A stretch of 64,000 bases of DNA, from contig CAIIXF020000012.1 in the NCBI GenBank assembly GCA_903813345.2, forward strand, positions 10,956,932-11,020,931. The letters run 5' to 3'. Below the pieces are notes generated by a model, which was not told the origin of the DNA, ran no database searches, and worked only from the letters and a program-made list of their open reading frames with translations. The translations under genes were made by a program, and so were the position numbers. Source of the stretch: Owenia fusiformis (lineage: Eukaryota; Annelida; Polychaeta; Sabellida; Oweniidae). Of this stretch, positions 55,191 to 64,000 are shown piece after piece (position 1 is the stretch's first letter; each line of letters opens with the position of its first letter).

Positions 55191-55984
55191 TAGAGAATTT
55201 TCGTTATAAGTTGTTTCAAAAACTTATACGTATACTTATAGTTTAAAGGGTCTTGTCGAACTAAAATCAATTCAAATTGATTTTCATAATCTGTACCAAG
55301 TGGGGCATAACTATTCCCGATATAGTCAAGCTTCATCATCAACTAGGGACTGCGAATACAATGTCCTTTGCTAGTGTCAATTATGAACACGATAAACTAA
55401 ATTCTAGTTGACGGGTCCTTGTAGTGTACGATAAACAAGACCCTTTAAAGTGAATCACTACACGAACGAGTCGATCATTTCAAAGTTCTCATGAAATTAT
55501 AAGGTCAATTTTTAAGTTTTTACGTATAAAAGGGCCTTTATACGCAGATTATAAACTTAGAGTTGGATCTCCGCATAGTATATGTGTGGACCTACTGACC
55601 AGAATGGCTTATTAAAATTAATCGGCTGAATAGGCATAGTATCCAATCAAATAGCTCGACTCATTCATTAGCTGAACTAATTCTCCCTTCGTTATTTCTA
55701 CAAGGTGATTCAAAACGATCATCTACAAAAAATATATTTGAGAGTAGATAAATCTGTAAAACCCGTGTGCTATATCAGCCTATTTGATTCTAGAAAACAC
55801 ATATGACACAACTAAACATGCTTTACATCAAGGGGGTACGGATGGTATGCCATTGGCCCTTTTTATTACCTTCCTAGGAGATATTTCCCGACGAATTAGG
55901 AAATTATGAAACACCTTGTTTATTGGGTTTATAAGTATAAGTATACGTATAAGTTTTTAAAAAACTTATAACGAAAATTCTCTA
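55191..55984. mobile_element. Nested 794-bp TIR element, TSD ATAA
   Basis: Ends TAGAGAATTTTCGTTATAAG and its reverse complement; inverted similarity extends about 60 bases (ACTTATACGTATACTTATA). ATAA flanks both ends (55187-55190, 55985-55988). No transposase. Confidence 0.85.
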
Positions 55985-56802
55985 ATAACGCCCCTCATAC
56001 CTATTTATTACAGGTCGTGTAGACCATTGTTGCCTGATTTATAGCAAAAACATTGACTTTTGCACGTTGATGATGATGATGATGATGATGATGCGCCTTT
56101 TATAATAGATCTCATATCTTAGAAGCGTATCAGTTCAAAAAATACTAGAAGACCTTACATATTTTGCCATGCACTGCGCCTATTCATTTGGCAATTCAAA
56201 TCTTCCAAATTTTTTGAGTTTTCTTGCAGAAATCGCCTACCCCCCCCCCTCCATCCATTTTGTATGATCACAAGGCGTGATTTAAGCTGCTGATATTCTT
56301 CTTTAAACGAGTCGGATTTTCAAAATCTATAAGTTGGACTCCCTTTATAGAAGCTTTGAACTGAATTCGCACTGCTTAATGCTGAACTTTTATTGTTTAT
56401 CCATACATTTTAAGAAAAAATGTATAAAAAAAGATGTTAAAGCCAAATGTTGCCCTAAAAATTCAGAAAATGTAAAAAATTTCGAATTTTCTATGTACAG
56501 GCCTTGTTGCCCCTTTAAGAAGCTTAATATGTAAATTATCTAATCAAACACTTCGTCCACCATTTGAAACACTAATCAATCCAATCTGTGCTAGCGATTC
56601 ATAGGGCGAGCCAGTGGGATATTTCCAGGGTTCATACACACCTGGAAATGTCAGGGAAATTGACTTGATTTTCCAAGTGCTGGAAATGTCAGGTAATTTT
56701 AAAATTAGGTCAAAAGGGCCAAAGATGACCGGGAATTTTGAAACGGTAGACATGTCAGGGAAATGTCAGGGAAATTTGTATCAGTGTTGAAAAAATAATG
56801 TT
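55985..56802. other. Centre of the long-arm element, right part
   Basis: A GAT microsatellite near 56068-56094 and a C run at about 56240. No gene. Confidence 0.5.
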
Positions 56803-58130
56803 CCAGAGATTAATGTTTCCAAACTGTTTTGAAACAAACTAACGTCTTGTTTTCAACCTACACCTTGCTCCTTTCTGTCGTATTTAATAAAACAAAAATA
56901 GTATATCACGGAGGGATACGAACCACTCACCTGGGACTTGGTTATTCACTAGCGCCATAGGCGTTCTACTATTCTGGATACAACTGACGAGTCGTATTTA
57001 AGTGGAGACAAAAGTGAGGATCATTTTGAATTGACGCTCGGTATAAATATATAATACTTTTGTTCTTTCATATCGGTGGCTCGTTGGCCTCATGGTTAGC
57101 GTGCCTGGCTTCCATAGTCTAGGTTAGTTGATCGAGACCCGTTCATGTCGAACTTTTTGATTTGCTTGTTGTCAAGATATAATAAGTAGGGCAAAATCCA
57201 GAAAAAGTAGATCAAAAAGTATAAAATTGTCACCAGGATTCAGGAATGAGACGAATGTTAACTCGTGAAATCTCGGTAGATAAAGTAGGTCAGAAAATCC
57301 GGATTAATCCGAACAAGGTTCGGGAATTTCCGTCATAAGAAGTAGGTCAAAAATACTCCAATGGAGTATAAAATTGTCACCAGGATTCCGAAATACGACG
57401 AATCGAATCGGCAAACTTCGGTACAATAATGAAGTGCATAAAAATCGTGAAACAGGTGTCAGGGGCTTCCCTCATCTTTCCATAAATGGTTCTAAAAGCC
57501 TTATATGGATCTATCACGTGTCATTCAAAATGACGTTCCTATATGGTTCTATGGGCCTTATATGGATCTTTCGAACACGTGACCAAATCAAAATCAAAAT
57601 CAAAATTTTACCTTGACCATTGGATGGGATTTCATAGAAAATATCAAAGAAAACATATTTTCGTGATCCTTAAATCACTTAAATTCGATCATTTTATCTT
57701 CACCCCTTGATGGAATTTTATGAAAGAAGTTATGAAAACACATCATCATGTAAGGGTTTTCACCTAAATTAGCTCGTTTTATCTTGACCCTTCAATTGAA
57801 TTTCATTGAAAAATGTTTCATGAAAAATATCATGTTATGATTTGTATTTAAATAAGACCGTTTCATTTAAATACTTGCTGGATAATATTTCATTAAAAAA
57901 CGCACTTTAAAAATATTTCAGGATTTGCCTTAATTTATCAATGTAATGTAAGTATTAGATTGACTCTCAAATAGGGTTGTATTTTAACTTTTTTATTGAA
58001 ATTAATACTAGGCAGGACTCACTCTCTAAATAGCTAATAAAAATTCAACCCTTGGATGTGATTTCGTTGAAAAAAAAATATGACAAGTCCAGAATCAAAT
58101 GATTTGTCCAGAACCTCTTAAGATTCTGTT
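56803..58130 (-). repeat. Right arm of the long-arm element
   Basis: Reverse complement of 51576-52908 with scattered changes. Confidence 0.88.
57073..57145 (+). other. tRNA-like cassette in the right arm
   Basis: GGCTCGTTGGCCTCATGGTT...GTTGATCGAGACCCG, mirror of 52598-52670 with small changes (CTCATG against CTAATG). Confidence 0.45.
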
Positions 58131-58162
58131 TAAAGTACATTTGATGGAGCGATAGACCTGGG

Positions 58163-58827
58163 TCCCGGGGGGTTCACTGTATATAAAACTCGACGGGGGT
58201 CCTAGGCTGAAGCCTCAAATATCAATATGTTCCAATACCAATCTGTCAAATTTCAATATGTTCCCATACCAACCAAAATAACGCCCAAAGGCCATACCAA
58301 ATGTCCAAATATAGGACCAATGCCATACCAAATGTCCAAATATAGGACCAATGCCATACCAAATGTCCAACAATTATGGGACCAATGCCATACCAAATGT
58401 CAAAATGTAGGACCAATGCCATACCAAATGTCCAAATATGTATTGAAATCAGGAAAAATCTCGCGAGACTTCATCAATTACAAAGCCTATGATTGGTCCT
58501 CATTTCCCGGGAAAAGGGCTAAAATTCAAAAGTTGAGAAGGCCCTGGAAAAGACGATACTTCGGGAAACGATCCAAAACAACTTCAAATTTGCAACAACT
58601 GGATCAATGCCATACCACGAATGTTAGGTAACGTATCTACAACGACCATTCTCATACCAGAAGAGCAAAAGTCCGACCATTGCCATACCTCAGAAGTCTC
58701 AGAATTTCCGGGCATTCCCATACAAAATCCTAAAATATGGGTCCATTGCCATACCAAACGTTGAAAAAGGTACCCCACATGCGCCGAGGATCCCCGTCAA
58801 GGTTTATATATAGTGAACCCCCCGGGA
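58163..58827. mobile_element. 665-bp TIR element, TSD CCTGGG, with 31-bp tandem repeat
   Basis: Ends TCCCGGGGGGTTCACTGTAT / its near reverse complement, flanked by CCTGGG (58157-58162, 58828-58833). Copy A has one CCTCGG there. Interior 58280-58440 holds about five copies of ACCAATGCCATACCAAATGT(CCAAATATAGG). Lies in intron 2 of GGT copy B. Confidence 0.85.
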
Positions 58828-59011
58828 CCTGGGTACGCTAAAACATGAGTGATGACTGATTTGTATGAAAGTAAATTGTAGTAACTAAAATAAAACATCT
58901 ATAAAGCTACTCCACTGTCACTGGCAAGGTTACAAAGGTTCAGAATCAATGAAGGGAGATATTGAATTGCAAGGAATATACCTTTAAACTAGAAGCTGAA
59001 ATCATACGTAC

Positions 59012-59151
59012 CACCAAGCCCTGTGAAATGGGGTTTAACAACACCCATACAAAAGGTTGTAGCTATAGCAGCATCAACGGCATTACCCCCTCTCTTTAAT
59101 ATATTTCTGAAACAAGCATTTTACAGTTCTGATGCAATATCACCAACAAAA
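59012..59151 (-). CDS. GGT: GGT copy B exon 2, frameshifted and with TAA
   Basis: 140 bases against 138 in copy A. The two extra bases lie near the acceptor (TTTTGTTGG against TTTTTGG), and GAACTGTAAAAT carries TAA where copy A has TCA. Beyond the stop the [18 protein letters not shown] block is well kept, so the damage is recent. Confidence 0.85.
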
Positions 59152-59849
59152 CTGACAGTGATTGGGTACATCCACCTTCTAACATAGCAAGTCCAAAACT
59201 TTGAAACGGTATGCACAATGAAAATTAGGATAATATTACGATAGGACAATGGCCAATATGACCCCGGATAATCTAAGCTTGTCACAAGATAAAATAGGTG
59301 GGCACTTCGGGGGCGGATCTGAAAATCTTAATATGTGGGCTCCGAATCTGAAAATGTGGACCCTATTTCATAAAAATGTGTTCAAAAGTAGAAAATAATG
59401 CCCATTAATGCCAGTTTGGTACCTAAATTGCTCAATTTATGTGAGAAGAATATTTCCGGCCCTAAATGTTTTTGGGGACCTCAATTTTTTCTGAACCCGG
59501 GGGGATGGCTGGGCATCCCCAGATCTCCCAATGTACTAGGCTAAATTGATACCCAACACAAAAAGGATACGATGAGCATACATATATTTTTGGTATATGT
59601 CTAAATAGATGCCTTAAATGCAAACATGTAGACCTAAAATGAAAATGAAAAAATAAACATACAATCCGAATCGTTCACATAACACTAACTTTGATGAACA
59701 TGTGATGGAGTAATGCCTATCAAAATTAAGAATATATTAGATATATTTAGGAACATTAACATACATTATTATTGGAAACAAAAACTCGTATTACCGTTTA
59801 TGACCTATTGAGATGTTCAATGAAAATGGTGTCAAGAGTACTCACCTAC

Positions 59850-60112
59850 CAACTTTAGAACATTCGGCCACGTCAGACGTCACAGCAGCGTGTTTATATC
59901 TTTTTGGATCAGCGATCGATGGTCTCGTCCGTCGTGGATACGTGAATCCTTCAAAAAAGCTTGCATCATCTGTATCAACATGTGTTGCCATGGTGATGTT
60001 GTTTTCTAGTGTCATCCATGTTGCTATGGTGACCGACCAAATTGAGATTCCAATGATTAGCAGGATGACGCCAAGCACTGATACCAGAAGAATAATCAGC
60101 GAAGTGGTACTC
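59850..60112 (-). CDS. GGT: GGT copy B exon 1 (membrane anchor)
   Basis: Same length and splice borders as copy A. Encodes RSTTSLIILLVSVLGVILLI, a signal anchor, then a stem ending ECSKV. Upstream Met exon not found. Confidence 0.85.
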
Positions 60113-60292
60113 CTGCATTAATGATGTATATCTTATCTCATAATAAACAAATACTGGATGATCAGGAGCTGGATATGGCAGAATACCTATTCGAGAAAAA
60201 ATAATGGGCGAGGCGGCAGCGGAGCCCAATATTTTTTCGAGGAACCAATCAGATTTGAGTATTTTAATGAGGTGCATAATAAATGGAAGTAC

Positions 60293-60548
60293 CACTGGCG
60301 GATTGGGGGGGGGGGCCTAGGGGCCCAAAAATAAATTTGGCCAAAAAAGGCCTTCAGGCCCGAAAAAGTGGGCCTTTTTGGTCATTACTGGGCCTTTTAA
60401 GGCCTTATTTTTTAATTTCAGGCCAAATTTTGAAGAAAATGGGCCTCAAAATTTGGGCCCACTTTTGGGTTTTAGGGGCCCAAATTTTTTCTTCTCTGAC
60501 TTCAAATTTGGGCCCCCCCCCCCCTTGTTGGTTCCAGATCCGCCCCTG
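60293..60548. mobile_element. G/C-run MITE, TSD AGTAC
   Basis: Begins CACTGGCGGATTGGGGGG, ends CCAGATCCGCCCCTG; flanked by AGTAC twice; single AGTAC in copy A (24050-24054). The interior is repeats of GGCCC...AAATTTGGGCC. Resembles hAT-type MITEs with a CAGGGGCGGATCTGG end, but the 5-bp duplication leaves the family open. Confidence 0.8.
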
Positions 60549-61036
60549 AGTACTGGACAAAGCTATCAATTACCATCTGAATCACATGTAGACCTGTATT
60601 TTCTTCAATCTATGTAATGTTGAATTAACGATTAATACTGATTAATACTTAAAAGTACAATACATTTAAGAAATTAACTTTACAACCTACTTTGTGTTTG
60701 TAGACATTCTGCAACATTTTGTTTATAGACGTTAACTCGCATATGTATGTTGTTGAATAGTAAACGGTTTCCATAGAAAGTATTGTAAGCCAAGTGTATA
60801 TTGTAATATATCAACCCAGATAACGGCTGTAAACATTATTACCTTCAGCTGGATACAAAGGTCGCATAAAATACATCTTGATCTCATATTTTCATAATAG
60901 AGAGATTTCGCAACTCACATATAGCATGTTTATTTTTCCCGTATACCTCGCGTATGAACATATGAAGCGTTTAATTTGGACAGCATTTATTGCGCAGCTC
61001 TATACGTCCATGAGCAGACTTGCCAACCTCCCGTTT

Positions 61037-61325
61037 TTTACGGGAATCTCCCGTACCGTTTTCTCCCGTGAAAACTCCCGTACCGTATTTCTACTAAAAT
61101 CTCCCGTAATTTTTTTTAAAAATATGGCCGTAAAATCTCCCGTATTTTTGCTGAAATCTCCCGTAAAACCTCCCGTATTCTGGTATAACCCCCGTAAAAT
61201 CTCCCGTATTCTTAGTATAACTCCCGTAAAATCTCCCGTTTTCTGGTATAACTCCCGCAAAATCTCCCGTATTCTTGGTATAACTCCCATAAAATCTCAG
61301 TTTTTTGCTGTCGAAATCTACCGTA
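61037..61325 (+). repeat. Left CTCCCGTAAAA array
   Basis: About fifteen copies of CTCCCGTA(AAA) with spacers such as TTCTGGTATAA. Open frames here are products of the repeat. Confidence 0.85.
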
Positions 61326-61477
61326 TTTAAAAGGAATTTGACAAATCTGTGACCTTGATTATTGCAGGTACGCTTCTTTCTTTTACTCCAAGAAGGATTG
61401 GCTCCCATGGTTCACTATCGATACTAGCGTTAATATCAGCTGCCCCTAGTCAGATCGACTAACAAAACAGCTTTATT

Positions 61478-61600
61478 GGGTTGTCGAGTTGGCCGAGAGG
61501 GCTTAGGCGCCAGCACGTTCAGGCTAGGCGATGGTGCCGTAACCACGAGGTTGCGAGTTCGAGACGCGTTGTGCTCCGTGCGTTTATTCATTCATAATAA
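61478..61600 (+). repeat. tRNA-derived SINE, most complete copy (Leu/Ser-like head)
   Basis: Head GTCGAGTTGGCCGAGAGGGC (A box of Leu/Ser type) then GGTTGCGAGTTCGAGACGCG (B box), spaced as in a tRNA with a long variable arm. Matches the fragments at 361-435 and 45160-45209. The acceptor ends do not pair, so it is a SINE or its head. Confidence 0.65.
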
Positions 61601-62640
61601 CTTAAAAGTACTTCATTCCCATGTTTCAAATTGCTTTTCTGCGATCAGTTCGGTATAAGTTTGCACACATAATGTCCACAAACGGGGGCCAGTTCATATT
61701 CTGTCATACTTCTGTCGGGAGAATACATTTTGTTTTTATATGGCGCTAAACAAAATATTCCCGCAATATAAGGCGCATTATGGGTAGGGACTGCTGTGAA
61801 ATAATGAACGTAAGTGACATCTATCTTAGATTATAAGTTCTAATTAATTTATTAACTGCGCATGCGTCATAATAATTTCAACCAATTAAATCGCTGGATT
61901 AAATGCTCATGCACGAAAAACCGAACCTAAGGTATGAGTACCGTAATCCAACACCAAATTCGAAAATTAAGAACAATACCCGGCACATATGGCGTTCGTG
62001 ATCAACTATAAAACGCTTACCCCCCATAGTGTTATATATCAAAATGTACCTGTTCATACAGGGGTTCGATTGATCTACATCAAATTATAGGGAGTCAGGT
62101 TACTTTTTGAGATATCAGCGTCCATTTATTGTAACTCGCGTTTGCTACCATCGCCTCAATTCTGAGATGACCGGCCAAACGCGTAGTAAACATGATCACG
62201 TCGGAACTATTTTGACCTACATCGCTATTTTCGTAATTCAAATGAAAGTTGAACTCCTCCTCTTCATTTTGATACCAAATAGTGGCATACTAGGTACCCT
62301 AGAAGCCAACTATGGCGTTATTTAGAACAAAACCACAAGTTTTTAAATGGATCATACCTTTTGGCGGATGGATATGGAACCTCATACCTGCCTCATACCC
62401 TAAAAATGGAACCTCACGCAGATTGCCCTTAGCACTATAGTGAACGCCACATATACATTTTACTTAGCTTTGATCAATTCGTTTCCAAAGTAATAAAATG
62501 TTGTATCTATAATCTAAACAGATCATATTAATAATATCATGATATGATATAGACAATTTGAAATATAAATCATCCCAGAGTTTGACAATTTGAACTTCAT
62601 TAGTTAAAATAATTATATGAAATAAACAATTTTTGTGTTT
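61601..62640. other. Middle of the CCCGTAAAA element
   Basis: AT-rich, no gene seen. Confidence 0.4.
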
Positions 62641-62645
62641 TTTCA

Positions 62646-63505
62646 TAAATCTACCGTAAAAACTCCCGTTTTTTCAAAATATACCGTAAAAACTCACGTT
62701 TTTTCAGAAATCGACCGTAAAAACTCACGTTTTTTTCAAAATCTACCGTGAAAACACCCGTTTTTTTCAGAAACCTACCGTAATAACTCCCGTTTTTTCC
62801 GAAATCTACCGTAAAAACTCCCGTTCTTTCAAAATCTACCGTAAAAACTCCCGTTTTTTTCAAAATCTAAAGTAAAAACTCAAGTTTTTTCAGAAATCTA
62901 CCGTAAAAACTCTCGATTTTTCAAAATCTAACGTAAAAACTCCAGTTTTCCGAAATCTACCGTAAAAACTCCATTTTTTCGAAATCTACCGTAAAAATTC
63001 CCGTTTTTCAGAAATCTACTGTAGAAACTCCTGTTTTTTCAGAATCTACCGTAAAAACTCCCGTTTTTTTCAGAAATCTACCGTAAAAACTCCCGTTTTT
63101 TCAGAAATCTACCGTAAAAACTCCCGTTTTTTTAAATGTACCGCAAAAACTCCCGTTTTTTCAAAACCTACCGTAAAAACTCCCGTTTTTTCAGAACCTA
63201 CCGCAAAAACTCTCGATTTTTCTGAAATCTTCCGTAAAAAGTCACGTTTTTTAAAATTAACCCCGAAAAATACCTTTTTAAAAAATCTCCCGTAAAAACT
63301 CCAGTTTTTCAAAATCTCCCGTAAAAACTCCAGTTTTTTCAAAATTTACCACAAAAACTCCCGTTTTTTTAAATCTCCCGTAAAAACTACCGTTTTTTTT
63401 CAAAAATCTCCCGCTTTTTTCAAAAAACTCCCGCAAAAACTACCGGATTTGAAAAAAACTCCCGTAAAGTACCGCAATTTTTTTCAAATCTCCCGAAAAT
63501 TTTTC
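62646..63505 (+). repeat. Right ACTCCCGTTTTTTCAGAAATCTACCGTAAAA array
   Basis: About thirty degenerate units of roughly 27-30 bases built on CTACCGTAAAAACTCCCGTT. Same strand sense as the left array. Confidence 0.9.
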
Positions 63506-63530
63506 ATTTTAGGTTGGCAAGTCTGATGAG

Positions 63531-63973
63531 TGTGATATTCTTACTTATCCCACGATTAATGTGTTATCTGTACAATAACAGCTATTGATATTTCTGATAT
63601 CATTGAAATCCGTGTGATATTTTCCAGAAAATCGTTTATCAAACTCATATGCGTGTGATATCGTTTATCTCACGCAAGTCCGTGTGATATCACATTTGCA
63701 TTTCGCGCCACAATATTGTTGGAAATTAGGTCAGATAATTTATTCTCTTTTGAGAAAATAGGTCCGTTAATTTATTCTCTTTAAGTTTCATTGGTGTATT
63801 AAATTACGATTGTGTATATAATTTGATTAGAAGGCTGCTAAATAACGATTAAAAATTGTATTTATGGCGAACTATATCACAAGGTGATCGTAATCATGGG
63901 ATAAACCCAATATCACATAATTTCTCGTGATATCATTTTATCGCCTCGTAGATATCAAATATCAACACTCATT
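63531..63973. repeat. GTGATAT-rich repeat block
   Basis: Multiple GTGATATC and TTATCCCA motifs. 63875-63973 matches 37533-37625 in reverse. Copy A lacks it between about 33896 and 34387. After it, similarity to copy A resumes (TATAGACGAAGATTTATAGG). Probably another TIR element, ends not fixed. Confidence 0.55.
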
Positions 63974-64000
63974 CGTATAGACGAAGATTTATAGGAATAT

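Larger units (their letters stand above)
51576..58130. mobile_element. Long-inverted-arm DNA element, 6.55 kb, TSD TAAA
   Basis: Ends AACAGGATCTTAAGAGG and, reversed, AACAGAATCTTAAGAGG. The arms (51576-52908 and 56803-58130) are near-identical inverted repeats of about 1.33 kb. TAAA flanks both ends (51572-51575, 58131-58134). Copy A has the intact site GAGAAATAAAGTACATTTG (about 22484-22502). The 3.9-kb centre has no long frame and contains the nested MITE 55191-55984. The family is unknown; arm length recalls Foldback or Polinton-like designs, but no gene supports either. Confidence 0.88.
45250..60112 (-). pseudogene. GGT: Gamma-glutamyltransferase copy B, ten exons, exon 2 disrupted
   Basis: Paralogue of copy A with the same exon plan: 59850-60112, 59012-59151, 51431-51556, 50332-50539, 49904-50049, 49127-49431, 48480-48667, 47059-47302, 46560-46673, 45250-45396. 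All catalytic landmarks are kept (IDARETAP, GTAH, NDEMDDFS, PLSSM, GGTGG, GTDGY). Exon 2 has two extra bases near its start and TAA in place of TCA, so the product would be cut off early. Exon 7 is intact here, unlike copy A. The lesions differ, so the copies decayed separately, or one or both reflect sequence error. No initiator exon found. Confidence 0.9.
61015..63525. mobile_element. 2.5-kb TIR element with CCCGTAAAA arrays, TSD ATGAG
   Basis: Ends CAGACTTGCCAACCT / AGGTTGGCAAGTCTG, flanked by ATGAG (61010-61014, 63526-63530). Copy A has a single site (33886-33890, CCATGAGTGTGATA). Both ends carry arrays of an AAAATCTCCCGTAAAA-type unit in the same orientation. The middle holds a SINE (61478-61600) and no transposase. 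CAG-type ends with a 5-bp duplication could suit a hAT-related group; unproven. Confidence 0.87.

Noticed and set aside
57073-57145. Possible tRNA gene
   Set aside because: Mirrored in both arms of a transposon and lacks a matching acceptor stem.
51576-58130. Second Polinton, from the long arms
   Set aside because: The duplication is TAAA rather than 6 bp, the ends are AAC rather than AG, and there is no ATPase, polymerase or integrase frame.
61094-61408. Minus-strand frames with TGDFTGVIP-type repeats
   Set aside because: Translation of the CCCGTAAAA array.

Overview
This looks like nuclear DNA from an AT-rich invertebrate animal. The only host gene I recognise is a multi-exon, membrane-anchored gamma-glutamyltransferase (GGT), present as two tandem copies on the minus strand. 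The mobile elements (Polinton, PAT/Ngaro-type tyrosine-recombinase retroelement, a LINE with a 2A-like motif, many TIR elements and tRNA-derived SINEs) suit a marine invertebrate such as a mollusc or another lophotrochozoan. The clade is an inference.

Layout. Positions 1 to about 44788 form one unit and 44789 to the end a second copy of it: position 1 matches 44789, and the last ~28 bases match the sequence from about 34387. GGT copy A has coding exons at 552-24004 and copy B at 45250-60112. All ten recognised exons are collinear. Nine have identical lengths, and the tenth is two bases longer in copy B. Each copy has a different lesion: copy A has an in-frame TGA near the start of exon 7, and copy B has a two-base insertion plus TAA in exon 2. 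Neither copy reads through as it stands. The first exon, carrying the initiator Met, was not found for either copy.

The copies differ mainly by insertions, and each copy shows the empty site for the other. Copy A alone holds: a 3.8-kb TIR element with a nested 798-bp element (intron 7); a 175-bp TA-flanked MITE beside a splice donor (intron 5); a 12.3-kb CACTA/EnSpm-like element whose 21-bp minisatellite was entered by a 7.06-kb mini-Polinton (intron 3); and a 9-bp-TSD DNA transposon holding a complete-looking PAT/Ngaro-type retroelement (5' side). Copy B alone holds: a Tc1-like element; a 631-bp element with internal repeats; a 6.55-kb element with 1.3-kb inverted arms; a 665-bp TIR element; a G-rich MITE; and a 2.5-kb element with arrays of a CCCGTAAAA motif.

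Between the genes (33.8-44.8 kb) lies a nearly whole minus-strand LINE with apurinic-type endonuclease and reverse transcriptase, flanked at a distance by two direct copies of a 136-bp repeat. There are also palindromes and one weak plus-strand exon candidate. No rRNA, CRISPR array or bacterial-type operon was seen. tRNA-like sequences here are parts of SINEs or transposons, not functional tRNA genes.

Most notable items: the mini-Polinton with a zinc-finger-flanked packaging ATPase, the nested-insertion record readable from the two GGT copies, the independent inactivation of those copies, the long-arm element with pol III-like cassettes in each arm, and SINEs with unrelated heads that share a tail.
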